Shown: positions 23,849-34,184, counted from the first letter of the stretch. The stretch: DNA of 64,000 bases from Mytilus galloprovincialis (GCF_965363235.1 NC_134840.1:97972416-98036415), one strand, 5' to 3'. The notes: a model not told the origin generated them from the sequence alone. A program made the numbers and translations.

Positions 23849-25101
23849 ACCCCTTGCTTTGCATTTATAACTGCTTCTTGCAAATTTTTAGGCCTTGTCC
23901 TTTTAACGGCCAGGCGAAAGTCTTCAGACTGACCGCACTTGTCCAGAAAAGCTTTCACAGCATTTTCTTCAACTATATCAGGATTCCCAGGGTAAGCTCT
24001 CCTGCATAGATCTTCAAGCGCCTGTCCAAAATCTCGTAAAGACTCTTTATCCCGCCTTCTTCTCATCTTAGCTTCGGCTATGTACTTCTCCTTCATGGCT
24101 GTATGGCCAAACCTTTCCTCCATCTTTTGTCTCAACCTCGTATAATCTCGCTGAAATACCAACGGCAACCCGTATGCAAAAGTTTCGGCTTGTCCTCTAA
24201 GAGTGCTGAGAAGTACCCGTCTTGATTTTTCAGGATCCCAAGAGTTGAGCTCGGCGATGTTCTCAAAATACTGCAGAAATTCATTCCAGACGTCTTCGTT
24301 GACCCCGGAGAATGTTCTACGGACAGGGTATTCTGTATGATGTGATGATCCGGAACGTGGGATACTAGCTGCCATATAAGATGGAGCCGAAGCATCCTGG
24401 TGTGACACCAGCGAAGGGACACACCGTTCACGCTCTACCACATCGTTCGCATTCCCCACCATTTCAGCTCCATCTGCACCTTGTGAGGGCTTCGACTGCC
24501 TTAATAAAGGAATCGAGGCACCAATAGTACAATCTTTTCTATCGCATGGTTGATCACGGTTTTCACTAACGCATTGATCCATATTTATATCCGGGAATAT
24601 ACCATCCTCATCATACATCAAGTCGGTCATATGGCGTTCACCGTTCTTACTAGAGCGCCAAACAATCTTGATGCCTACCGTCGAAACAAGGAGTCCAATA
24701 ATTATAAAAAGACCAGTCATTACATATTCCTGGGACCTTCGGACTACCTTATTCTCTGGGAAATACACCCACACAAAAATTACACAGCCACTGCATACAA
24801 CAAGAAAGCAAATCCATACAGACCAAAACCAACCCCAACTACATCTGGTCTCCAAACCATTGACCGCACCAACAACTTCCATACTCTGGTACCTCCTGGG
24901 TGACGAATGCATAAACTTCCGAAAACTCGGGTCGCCAGCTTTCTTCCCAGAGTGTGCGTCCAGAGGAGTCATGGGGAATGGTGAAACCTCAACTCCCGAG
25001 TCTGCAGGTGAAAATAATCTAGATCTACAGTTATCTTGCCTTACCCCAACGGACCTTGGAGCCCGAGTAGATGACCTCCGCATTATCCTTGGAGTTTCCA
25101 T
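23773..25101 (-). CDS. gag: ORF1 of copy A: Gag-like protein with two membrane helices
   Basis: 442 codons from ATG at 25,099-25,101. Residues 1-85 are basic and Ser/Arg-rich. Two strongly hydrophobic segments follow at about 89-114 (WGWFWSVWICFLVVCSGCVI) and 126-148. A hydrophilic linker runs to about 260. Residues about 265-415 have the pattern of the retrotransposon Gag domain (Pfam Retrotrans_gag type): WNEFLQYFENIAELNSWDP, an LRGQA segment, YTRLRQKMEERFG and the LRDFGQALEDLCRRAYP helix. That domain forms the capsid in Ty3/gypsy elements. No CCHC zinc knuckle is seen. A double membrane anchor in front of a capsid domain is unusual. Here the frame reads 27 codons past the point where copy B stops, overlapping ORF2. 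Confidence 0.8.
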   Translation of the reverse strand: METPRIMRRSSTRAPRSVGVRQDNCRSRLFSPADSGVEVSPFPMTPLDAHSGKKAGDPSFRKFMHSSPRRYQSMEVVGAVNGLETRCSWGWFWSVWICFLVVCSGCVIFVWVYFPENKVVRRSQEYVMTGLFIIIGLLVSTVGIKIVWRSSKNGERHMTDLMYDEDGIFPDINMDQCVSENRDQPCDRKDCTIGASIPLLRQSKPSQGADGAEMVGNANDVVERERCVPSLVSHQDASAPSYMAASIPRSGSSHHTEYPVRRTFSGVNEDVWNEFLQYFENIAELNSWDPEKSRRVLLSTLRGQAETFAYGLPLVFQRDYTRLRQKMEERFGHTAMKEKYIAEAKMRRRRDKESLRDFGQALEDLCRRAYPGNPDIVEENAVKAFLDKCGQSEDFRLAVKRTRPKNLQEAVINAKQGVCPEMLTWVTPLEKTSRHVAHKRKN

Positions 25102-25170
25102 GACAATAAATCCAAGAGAAAAATATCACAACTGAATGTCATTAAAGTTATCAAAGTCACTCAATAAAGA

Positions 25171-25187
25171 TCCCACTGCTGCCACCA
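25171..25187 (-). other. Primer-binding-like site of copy A
   Basis: On the coding strand TGGTGGCAGCAGTGGGA begins one base after the LTR. Position and leading TGG fit a tRNA primer site; I do not assign the tRNA. Confidence 0.6.
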
Positions 25188-25188
25188 A

Positions 25189-25989
25189 TGTGACGAAAAA
25201 CGGAGTGGACGGTCGAGTAACAGGAAGAACTAGGAATGCCCGAACCTGACGACGACGAATGAAAGTGATGGCAATTTCCTAATACTCCTGTAGTACTCCG
25301 CTTTCTCTCAGGTTAATTCTCCAAGTATTGTTAAGTTTCAGGTAGTGTTGTCCTGAGAATGTTCCTGGTCATATAGATTATAAATGGATCCTTGAGTAGT
25401 GTATAACTAAATGAAACTCGAAGTCTATGATAAGTTCAACTTGTATTAAAAAGACATGTGGAATATACGCAATTTAACAATGCATAGTATACGGACGGTA
25501 TTACAATAAATTCACCCTGCAGACTACAAAACTTTTGTCTTCTAACTACCCTAAAATAATGCCTAACCCCCTATTTATACTCCCCCAATTAACCTGAATA
25601 ATCATAAAACAATTAACTCTCTTAACCAATGAAAAAGTGACACATAACTTGATAGGGCAAGTAGGGCACCTGGTAGGGCACTACAGCTCCAGTGGTAGGG
25701 CTGGTAGGGCACCTGGTAGGGCTCTGCAATCTAGGTCAACAAAACAGGATATGTCTGTCATTAATAGTTAAATAACAATTATGAAACAAAGAACAACCTT
25801 TAAAAACAGTGAGCTGACTAATTATAACTGACAATCATATATATGAATGATGAAACTTGTTAACCCCACCTTAAAAAAGAGCGAAGTAAATGATAACACT
25901 ATTGCTATAACTGTAAATACATACAAAAACATATACATGATATAAATTCTTGAAAAGGGGAAGAATACCAAAATACAATATTCATTACA
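25189..25989 (-). repeat. LTR 2 (shared middle LTR)
   Basis: 801 bp. It serves as 5' LTR for copy A and 3' LTR for copy B. TATAAATAG at 25,571-25,579. Differs from LTR 3 at few sites, e.g. CATATAGAT against CACATAAAT near 25,371. Confidence 0.85.
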
Positions 25990-25991
25990 CT

Positions 25992-26003
25992 GCTCCCCCT
26001 CTT
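25992..26003 (-). other. Polypurine tract of copy B
   Basis: AAGAGGGGGAGC on the coding strand, next to LTR 2. Confidence 0.7.
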
Positions 26004-26896
26004 AGCCCTGAACTTCCACTGTTCAGCAAGAAAAATGACACAATAAAAAATGAATATGATACCTGATCATAATAATAATAAAAAAAGATCTGTGAGATAG
26101 TTTTAGGATTGAGTATTAACATATAATTTTGGCACGTTTAACATTATATAATCATGATACTTAATTATAACAAAAATATTTATCAATTGTCATGATTGTC
26201 AAATTCCCAATAAAAAAAAAAAATTTATACATTTAGTACGGAAAACTTTTTGGCATTACATTTCTCTCTCTCAATAAAAAAAACAACATAAATAAATGAA
26301 ATTAATGAAAAATGTAAAATATGGTACCGTTTTAAGATAAAGGTGAATAAACTAGCACCGGAATGATAATTATGTTAGCACTGGAATGATACATGTAATT
26401 AAGTTAGCACCGGAATGATAATCATGTTAAAAAATAATGTAATACTTAACACACTTAAATAAAATACATTATTCTGTTTCTCTAAAATTAGTATAAACAC
26501 AGCAAAATAAATGGAATGTGTACTCACATTATGCTTTTTGTATACATGTAAATAAAACAGTAAAGCTATATAAAAAAAAACAAACACAGGACGGTATAAA
26601 TCTCCTTATACGACTAGAAATAAACTATATATATGGCACATATATGGACTTAGGACACCAACCATAGGGACCTAGGCACCATGAGAATCAAAATATGTAT
26701 TAAACAACATTGACGCACCAAAAAGGGCATTCAATGTACAAAAATTCAACAACAACAAAGAAAAATAGATATAGAAAAACATGATAAACCCTTTTCTTTA
26801 CATGTATACTACTTACACGTACAGTTACAAGTAAAATATAAAAAGTTCCATAAAAGAAAACTGTCCACGCACATAGAGCAAACAAAATAAGTCTAG

Positions 26897-27436
26897 TTAA
26901 TCTATAGGTTCAACCACAACTTCCGTCTTGCGCAAAGCCTCAGCATGGTCGCACAGCTCTTCCTCCATGTGGCGAATAAAGCCGCGCCAATCGAAACTTC
27001 TGGGATCATAATGAGTTGAAGTGGCGAAGTTGTGTTCCCTTCTCACTGAGGAAACTCCATTCTTAGTCGATCTAATAGTTATCAGTGATAAATTTACAAT
27101 TTCTACACTATCTATATGGGATCCTCCTTCCTCATCTGAATTGCTAGCCGTGGTACTACTATTTGAGTCAGAGATATAAATGTCATCAGGCTCTAAACTA
27201 GTTCCTCCTGATGCACTGCCACTGTGACCAGCACCCTCCTGTGCCGATTCAATATCGAACTCGGAGGCATCCTCCTGAAGGATTACTTCATCCACGAATT
27301 CCTGTCCCTCCGGAACCTCTGGACTGCTGGGCCCAGGGACATTTTCCTCCTCAGTTATTTTTAATTTTTTCTCTTGTGGGCCACATGTCTCGATGTTTTC
27401 TCTAGGGGTGTAACCCAAGTAAGCATCTCGGGACAT
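26897..27436 (-). CDS. ORF2 of the LTR element, copy B
   Basis: 179 codons, identical in protein sequence to copy A. Its ATG at 27,434-27,436 lies 5 bp beyond the in-frame stop of ORF1 in this copy, so the two ORFs are adjacent and not overlapping. That order would allow termination-reinitiation. Acidic, disordered middle and a structured C-terminal block as in copy A. Role unknown. A small hydrophobic frame with no ATG follows at 26,700-26,885, as in copy A. Confidence 0.65.
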   Translation of the reverse strand: MSRDAYLGYTPRENIETCGPQEKKLKITEEENVPGPSSPEVPEGQEFVDEVILQEDASEFDIESAQEGAGHSGSASGGTSLEPDDIYISDSNSSTTASNSDEEGGSHIDSVEIVNLSLITIRSTKNGVSSVRREHNFATSTHYDPRSFDWRGFIRHMEEELCDHAEALRKTEVVVEPID

Positions 27437-27441
27437 ACCCC

Positions 27442-28689
27442 TTACTTTGCATTTATAACTGCTTCTTGCAAATTTTTAGGCCTTGTCCTTTTAACGGCCA
27501 GGCGAAAGTCTTCAGACTGACCGCACTTGTCCAGAAAAGCTTTCACAGCATTTTCTTCAACTATATCAGGATTCCCAGGGTAAGCTCTCCTGCATAGATC
27601 TTCAAGCGCCTGTCCAAAATCTCGTAAAGACTCTTTATCCCGCCTTCTTCTCATCTTAGCTTCGGCTATGTACTTCTCCTTCATGGCTGTATGGCCAAAC
27701 CTTTCCTCCATCTTTTGTCTCAACCTCGTATAATCTCGCTGAAATACCAACGGCAACCCGTATGCAAAAGTTTCGGCTTGTCCTCTAAGAGTGCTGAGAA
27801 GTACCCGTCTTGATTTTTCAGGATCCCAAGAGTTGAGCTCGGCGATGTTCTCAAAATACTGCAGAAATTCATTCCAGACGTCTTCGTTGACCCCGGAGAA
27901 TGTTCTACGGACAGGGTATTCTGTATGATGTGATGATCCGGAACGTAGGATACTAGCTGCCATATAAGATGGAGCCGAAGCATCCTGGTGTGACACCAGC
28001 GAAGGGACACACCGTTCACGCTCTACCACATCGTTCGCATTCCCCAACATTTCAGCTCCATCTGCACCTTGTGAGGGCTTCGACTGCCTTAATAAAGGAA
28101 TCGAGGCACCAATAGTACAATCTTTTCTATCGCATGGTTGATCACGGTTTTCACTAACGCATTGATCCATATTTATATCCGGGAATATACCATCCTCATC
28201 ATACATCAAGTCGGTCATATGGCGTTCACCGTTCTTACTAGAGCGCCAAACAATCTTGATGCCTACCGTCGAAACAAGGAGTCCAATAATTATAAAAAGA
28301 CCAGTCATTACATATTCCTGGGACCTTCGGACTACCTTATTCTCTGGGAAATACACCCACACAAAAATTACACAGCCACTGCATACAACACGAAAGCAAA
28401 TCCATACAGACCAAAACCAACCCCAACTACATCTGGTCTCCAAACCATTGACCGCACCAACAACTTCCATACTCTGGTACCTCCTGGGTGACGAATGCAT
28501 AAACTTCCGAAAATTCGGGTAGCCAGCTTTCTTCCCAGAGTGTGCGTCCAGAGGAGTCATGGGGAATGATGAAACCTCAACTCCCGAGTCTGCAGGTGAA
28601 AATAATCTAGATCTACAGTTATCTTGCCTTACCCCAACGGACCTTGGAGCCCGAGTAGATGACCTCCGCATTATCCTTGGAGTTTCCAT
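27442..28689 (-). CDS. gag: ORF1 of copy B: Gag-like protein, shorter by a stop codon
   Basis: 415 codons, with the same layout as copy A: basic N-terminal part, two hydrophobic helices at about 89-114 and 126-148, and a Gag capsid-like domain at about 265-415. It ends with TAA at 27,442-27,444, where copy A has CAA. By eye the other differences from copy A are P41S, D57Y, S59N, L100R, V215L and P248L, all of them amino-acid changes. L100R puts a charge into the first membrane helix. Confidence 0.8.
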   Translation of the reverse strand: METPRIMRRSSTRAPRSVGVRQDNCRSRLFSPADSGVEVSSFPMTPLDAHSGKKAGYPNFRKFMHSSPRRYQSMEVVGAVNGLETRCSWGWFWSVWICFRVVCSGCVIFVWVYFPENKVVRRSQEYVMTGLFIIIGLLVSTVGIKIVWRSSKNGERHMTDLMYDEDGIFPDINMDQCVSENRDQPCDRKDCTIGASIPLLRQSKPSQGADGAEMLGNANDVVERERCVPSLVSHQDASAPSYMAASILRSGSSHHTEYPVRRTFSGVNEDVWNEFLQYFENIAELNSWDPEKSRRVLLSTLRGQAETFAYGLPLVFQRDYTRLRQKMEERFGHTAMKEKYIAEAKMRRRRDKESLRDFGQALEDLCRRAYPGNPDIVEENAVKAFLDKCGQSEDFRLAVKRTRPKNLQEAVINAK

Positions 28690-28758
28690 GACAATAAATC
28701 CAAGAGAAAAATATCACAACTGAATGTCATTAAAGTTATCAAAGTCACTCAATAAAGA

Positions 28759-28775
28759 TCCCACTGCTGCCACCA
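28759..28775 (-). other. Primer-binding-like site of copy B
   Basis: Same TGGTGGCAGCAGTGGGA as in copy A, one base from LTR 3, the true 5' LTR of the array. Confidence 0.6.
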
Positions 28776-28776
28776 A

Positions 28777-29573
28777 TGTGACGAAAAACGGAGTGGACGG
28801 TCGAGTAACAGGAAGAACTAGGAATGCCCGAACCTGACGACGACGAATGAAAGTGATGGCAATTTCCTAATACTCCTGTAGTACTCCGCTTTCTCTCAGG
28901 TTAATTCTCCAAGTATTGTTAAGTTTCAGGTAGTGTTGTCCTGAGAATGTTCCTGGTCACATAAATTATAAATGGATCCTTGAGTAGTGTATAACTAAAT
29001 GAAACTCGAAGTCTATGATAAGTTCAACTTGTATTAAAAAGACATGTGGAATATACGCAATTTAACAATGCATAGTATACGGACGGTATTACAATAAATT
29101 CACCCTGCAGACTACAAAACTTTTGTCTTCTAACTACCCTAAAATAATGCCTAACCCCCTATTTATACTCCCCCAATTAACCTGAATAATCATAAAACAA
29201 TTAACTCTCTTAACCAATGAAAAAGTGACACATAACTTGATAGGGCAAGTAGGGCACCTGGTAGGGCACTACAGCTCCAGTGGTAGGGCTGGTAGGGCAC
29301 CTGGTAGGGCTCTGCAATCTAGGTCAACAAAACAGGATATGTCTGTCATTAATAGTTAAATAACAATTATGAAACAAAGAACAACCTTTAAAAACAGTGA
29401 GCTGACTAATTAAAACTGACAATCATATATATGAATGATGAAACTTGTTAACCCCACCTTAAAAAAGAGCGAAGTAAATGATAACACTATTGCTATAACT
29501 GTAAATACATACAAAAACATATGATATAAATTCTTGAAAAGGGGAAGAATACCAAAATACAATATTCATTACA
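28777..29573 (-). repeat. LTR 3 (outer 5' LTR)
   Basis: 797 bp; lacks four bases (ACAT) present in the other two LTRs near 29,520. TATAAATAG at 29,159-29,167. As the 5' LTR it should promote transcription of the array leftwards. Confidence 0.85.
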
Positions 29574-29579
29574 AAACAT
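29574..29579 (-). pseudogene. Stranded start codon of the split gene and right AAAC duplication
   Basis: AAAC at 29,574-29,577 is the right target duplication. The plus-strand CAT at 29,577-29,579 is an ATG on the minus strand. Counting one copy of the duplication, this ATG is in frame with the membrane-protein reading frame ending at 20,744. It is followed by TTT and then runs into the LTR. Confidence 0.55.
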
Positions 29580-30560
29580 ACTAACAATGGCAGGCACTTA
29601 AAGTTAACCATCGAGGGACGTTAACTACCGAGGGTAGTAATGAATATTCATCTTTACCGGATGATTGACAGCGATGTAAATAAAAACATGAGAGTGATTA
29701 CCGTGTGTCAACGTCATATCAAATTAATTCAATTTAATTGTTAGAAATACTGTTTTCTTCTGAAAATTAAAAAATAAATAAAATTGAATGGAATGGAATG
29801 GAATTGAGCTATGTACAATACAGTAAATAATAGCAATTAGAATTAGACGGTAGACAAGCATATTTTGCCTATTGATTCTTTTTTGCATGCCTATTTGGTT
29901 ATATTATAATGCACTAATTGTTTTGATACTGTTTAATGTTTAAATAAGACCCATATGTGAACCATTTATGCACTTTTAATATAAAGATCAGATTCAAACA
30001 GGATCATACAGTTCGAGCTAACTATTTTATGTACGAGAGCTATTACTAATGTAACGGTGATGCTGAGATAATCTCCCTTTGCTAGAATATGGGATGACGC
30101 AAAATGAACTATATCACTGTGCAAGAACGGAAAAGCAAAGTGAATATATAAATCAAACTGTCTTGGGATGATTTGGTAAACGTTTATCCAACTTACTGGA
30201 TATTTTATGAAAGATTTTGCCATTTGTATAGAGGAATTATACCTTTTCAAATAAACTTGGGAGAATAATACACTAATTATAGAATGTTTGGCAAATTCAA
30301 CGAACTAATCTTGTCAAATATACATCAAATTCATAGTTTATAAATATAAATTTGTTGCGTGCAATTGTTAAATATATAATGCGAGGAGTGTCATTATAGC
30401 CTGAAATGAGATTTTGATTACAACGATTAAGAAAAAATCCTGATTAATTCAAACGCAATACTTCAAAATGCGAGTCTTAATTATTGTCGCAATAATAAAA
30501 ACCTCGCATTAATTTCTGAATTTACAGACATCTGTACCGTCAGCGTACCGTGATCTGTTA
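29580..30560. other. Probable upstream region of the split gene
   Basis: No gene is supported here. By position 29,580-29,800 would hold the promoter and 5' UTR of the membrane-protein gene, now 8 kb from its body. Contains a short repeat pair (GTTAACCATCGAGGGACGTT and AACTACCGAGGG) and a run of GGAAT repeats near 29,788-29,805. Confidence 0.35.
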
Positions 30561-30660
30561 AAGGTTTTTTTTTAATAGTTAATTCCGGTGTCACTTTGTC
30601 TCTTTTAGAGAGTTGTCTCATTGGCAATCATGCCATATCTTCTTTTTTTATATAATAAAA
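30560..30660 (+). repeat. Dispersed repeat tail (GTCTCATTGGCAATCAT family)
   Basis: Ends GAGTTGTCTCATTGGCAATC, then ATGCCATATCTTCTT, as at 20,080-20,125. Confidence 0.6.
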
Positions 30661-30789
30661 CAAAAACCTGAACGACTTTACATTATAAATTAAAATGCAT
30701 CCTAGTCGTGATGGAAACAGAGTCAAATGAACAAATGGACTAGATGAAACTGAACGAAAAAAAGAAAGAAAACACCAATTTGATCTGAT

Positions 30790-31316
30790 ATGGGTGAATT
30801 CTATTCTTTATTCAAACTCGAGTTTGGTTTGGAACCGTATCTATTGCGATTATTACCCAAGGACAGATATTACATATCTAAACTTCGATGCTCGAATTTG
30901 AAGTTACCTATTGAGACGGGTAGATGGGCGGGGATCACGAGGGAAAATAGAATATGTACATTATGTAATGAGGGAATAGGGGATGAGTTTCATATATTGT
31001 TTACCTGTAAAAATGCTGATGTTTCTGCTCTTAGATCAAAGTTTGTACCAAATTACTATGTAATGAATCCAAGCAAGAAGAAATTCACTGGCTTGTTGTC
31101 TATATGTAACGTACAAGTTCAAAGGAAATTATCAATTTTCGTGAAGAAAATCATAAAATACTTAATCTAATTATACCAATTGTCTTTTAAAATATACTAT
31201 GTATTTGTGTTTCGTTTGTCCTGTCTCACTATGTATTATCTTAATATGGTTGTATATATTATTGTCCTCTTGTACACAAGTATGTGTCTGAGGTTATGAA
31301 TAAAATCTTGAAATCT
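30790..31316 (+). mobile_element. LINE 3' fragment with zinc-finger end of ORF2
   Basis: An open frame of 126 codons (30,790-31,170) matches the C-terminal region that follows the reverse transcriptase in many non-LTR retrotransposons. It has KLRCSNLKLPIETGRW, then the zinc-binding pattern RICTLCNEGIGDEFHILFTC (C-x2-C...H-x4-C), then a basic tail ending KKIIKYLI. A 3' UTR follows, ending near ATAAAATCTTGAAATCTTG at about 31,316, a repetitive tip typical of LINE tails. It is 5'-truncated with no RT left. The minus-strand copy at 56,165-56,979 is a relative. Confidence 0.75.
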
Positions 31317-32290
31317 TGATACAAGAAAAGATTATATTTGCTTCGGCTTTTTCCATTTGCGCCAATCTGCACTTAATTAGCGCCTATTTTTTTTTTATTT
31401 CTTTGCGCCAGATTTATTTTCTTCATTTGCACAATTTAACAGGTAAACACAAGTCATGAGGCATATAAGATGTATAGAATTTATTTATATAATAACAAAA
31501 ATATTCCTTCTGGCCTTTTGCCACCTGCCACTTGCTCACACTTGACGGGGAGGAGGAGGAGGATTGAAAGCAGGATAAGTTTATTGCAAGTGTACATCAC
31601 ACTTGAAGTAGCACTTTATAAAATAAGATTGTAACAGTTTGACATAAAAAGCACATTTGCATATGCACAAATCTTTTTTAACTGAGTATTGTCATGCAAC
31701 ACTTCTGTTGAACTGCAACCTTGTGATCTTTCCCTACAATAAAGCATCCCCTTTTTTATCAAAATTTTTATAAGTTAAAGCCTGTTTTTTTTCTTTATGG
31801 CATCGGTTCCATATATGAAAGTAAATGTTCGGGTACCAGAAGTGTGATTAAATGATGATACCCATGATCTCAACATGTGTCTATACACACATTTATCTAT
31901 ATTGTAGCTTGTGTTCATTGAATTGCTGCGTTTGGTTAAACAAGTTTAATTTTATCATCTAAATTTATCAGACCTAACCTTTCGAATCAATTTGGCGCAA
32001 ATTAAAAAATGTCAATGTGCGCAAATGAAAAAAAATATGCTTTTTCAAAATTGGCGTAATTGTCATACGTACATTCACTGGTTAGATTAAAAAATAATAT
32101 ATTATTTAGATTAAGAAGTATTTTAAGAAATTGATTGCTTGTTGTTTGTCATCAGTACAGCCGCAAATATTTCAGACAAGTTCAGGGAGAAAACTAAATA
32201 ATAAATACAATAGGGAATGTTACTGTTCAAATAAATGTCATCGGTCATTCAGAGTGAAGTATAGATACAAAACTTTGGACCGTCGATTGA
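31317..32290. other. No gene seen
   Basis: AT-rich sequence. Two stretches read GCGCCA/TTTGCGC-like (31,360-31,440 and 31,990-32,060) in opposite orientation and may be the ends of another decayed element. Confidence 0.3.
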
Positions 32291-32304
32291 AAATAGTTTG
32301 TTTT

Positions 32305-32695
32305 GATAACAACCGCCGGTAGGTATAGACAAATACGGTTGATAGACGGTATATAGGAGCACTAAATTCTATGTTAACCACCGACAGTAGGTATAAAGAA
32401 ATACTATTGAAAGACGCGGTATAATATAAAGGAACATTATATTTTACGTTAACCACCGACGGTAGGTATAAAGAAATACTGTTAATAGATGGTATATAGG
32501 AGCACTATATTGTATGTTAACCACCGACGGTAGGTAAATTCAGATACTTTTGACAGACGGTATTTATGAGCACTATATACGGACCATATAATACGTTATA
32601 TTGACCATCGACGGTAGGTATAAATGAAAACTGTTGATAGACGGTTTATAGGAGCACTTTATTTGTATGTTAACCACCGACAGTATGTATATAAG
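32305..32695. repeat. Tandem repeat, about 70-bp unit, roughly 5.5 copies
   Basis: Each unit carries ACCACCGACGGTAGGTATA, then GATAGACGGTATATAGGAGC and an AT-rich linker. Unit starts near 32,313, 32,381, 32,455, 32,523, 32,608 and 32,676, so spacing is 68-85 bp. The copies are moderately diverged. Confidence 0.8.
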
Positions 32696-32934
32696 TAGGC
32701 AAGACCATATATACCAGAAGATTGTGTATAATACATGTACTTATGTACCTACTTAAGCATAATTATGTAACGACGATGTTTTGGCTGCCTTGTGCACCAT
32801 GTCAACATGTGAAGACATGAAAAGCTTAAGAATTATGAAGTTACTAAATAGGTTTTTCTTTACAAGGCTTCATCTATTTAAGGTATTTATATCAATGGTT
32901 ATTATCAAATATTTAAATATGTTCTGGGCAACTC

Positions 32935-33080
32935 TTTAACGACAAACAATAGCCCTATGCCCTGTATAATTTAATTGCTCAGAGCACCCCTGCTTCCTCC
33001 GCCAATAAAAACTTACCGTCACGATATAGCAAAAGTATTTAAAGTGGCGTTAAACACCAAGCAATCAATAATTTTATAGC
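32935..33080 (+). repeat. SINE-like dispersed repeat tail (GGCGTTAAACACCAA)
   Basis: The AGTGGCGTTAAACACCAAGC tail followed by an ATCAATAA run resembles a short interspersed repeat common in molluscs. I recognise the tail only; family name not assigned. Confidence 0.35.
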
Positions 33081-34184
33081 CTTAACCGTCATGATAGCGA
33101 ACATTTCCTTTCTACAATAGTTTGGTAATCTGTTTCTGGCCTTGGAAGTAAGAGGTTGTAAGCGTATGAACTCCATGGAGTCAAATACAACTTAGGTGTT
33201 TCCATTCTAAGCAGGTAGCAAGTTGAGAGCGAAAGCACAATGGTTAAGTTGGCGTAAAATGTGGAAAACAAGAGCACACTCCTCTGTAATATTGGTCACT
33301 GAATGTCGCAGTCATCCTTCGCTCAATCTTATCTTTAAGCTTATCGGTCACAAATTAAAGGTTTATTTTCAAGCTCAATCATTGCGAAAATTCTATTTAT
33401 AAGATGCATATCAGTATCTTGTTACGTATTTCATTACAGAAGAAATGTTCAAATGTTTCCATAGCAATTTGTTTTGAAAGTCAATTCACTAGTTTGCACT
33501 TCTTTGAAATTTTCAAAATTTCTTACCTGTTACATGTGTGAAAACCAGCTTTGTGATGTGCAGCTGCAGAAAATTAGATGCCCATTTCTTGTATAATCAA
33601 CTACCAAAACTTTTGTCAATTAAGAATTGTTACAAGGAATATTTGTTTTTTCATTCCAGTATTTTCTGTCACCATCCATTGCCAAGCTTTTTCTATTTTT
33701 CCAGATCTGGTTCTGTTACACCACTGAACCGGATACAGGTAAGGTTCAACTCATACAAACAAACACAAGACGACCAACCACATCGCTTGTGTTTCAATGT
33801 CCTCTAGCAGCCAGCAATCCAATGTCTGCCACAACTTGTGTAATCTTATACTCAGGTAGTCTTAAACCGATTTTTGTTATTCCCAGGCTTGTTAAAGCTA
33901 TACCACATGAGTAATGCTAATTGTTTAAGAGGCCGCATGACGACGTGTAATTGGCTATCAAGCTATTATCCATTTTTTATGTCAACTAGGTCAACACTAT
34001 ACAACAGCAATTCTGCACTTATTTGAAGAATTCGAGTTATCCTTTGAAGGCCCGCCTCTCACACTTACTGGAAAATGACTCTTTTAGTAACAAGAGTGCA
34101 CACGCTGAAATGTCTCGCCTTCTATACTTATCATTGATATTATGTTGATAGTCCTAAGTATAAAGCTTTATTACAACTGTCTCA

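Larger units (their letters stand above)
21597..29573 (-). mobile_element. Tandem LTR-retrotransposon array, Gag-only, three LTRs
   Basis: A 7,977-bp insertion with the structure LTR (21,597-22,397), internal A (22,398-25,188), LTR (25,189-25,989), internal B (25,990-28,776), LTR (28,777-29,573). The coding strand is minus, so the 5' end is at the right. LTRs are TG...CA bounded, 801, 801 and 797 bp, and differ at only a handful of positions. Each internal region is about 2.79 kb with a primer-binding-like site, a Gag-like ORF, a second ORF and a polypurine tract. I see no protease, reverse transcriptase, RNase H or integrase, so it must borrow them. The Gag capsid-like domain is of the Ty3/gypsy type. 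The array could arise from unequal recombination between LTRs or from integration of a tandem DNA form; the single AAAC duplication at the outer edges fits both. Confidence 0.85.

Noticed and set aside
24550..25135. Plus-strand ORFs opposite the Gag-like ORF (and their twins at 28,138-28,522, 23,623 and 27,211)
   Set aside because: Antisense shadows of the minus-strand coding frames; composition is Thr/Pro/His-rich as expected for a complement, with no family resemblance.
30530..30660. tRNA-derived SINE head before the TTGTCTCATTGGCAATCAT tail
   Set aside because: Looked for A and B boxes upstream and found none convincing; only the tail can be claimed.
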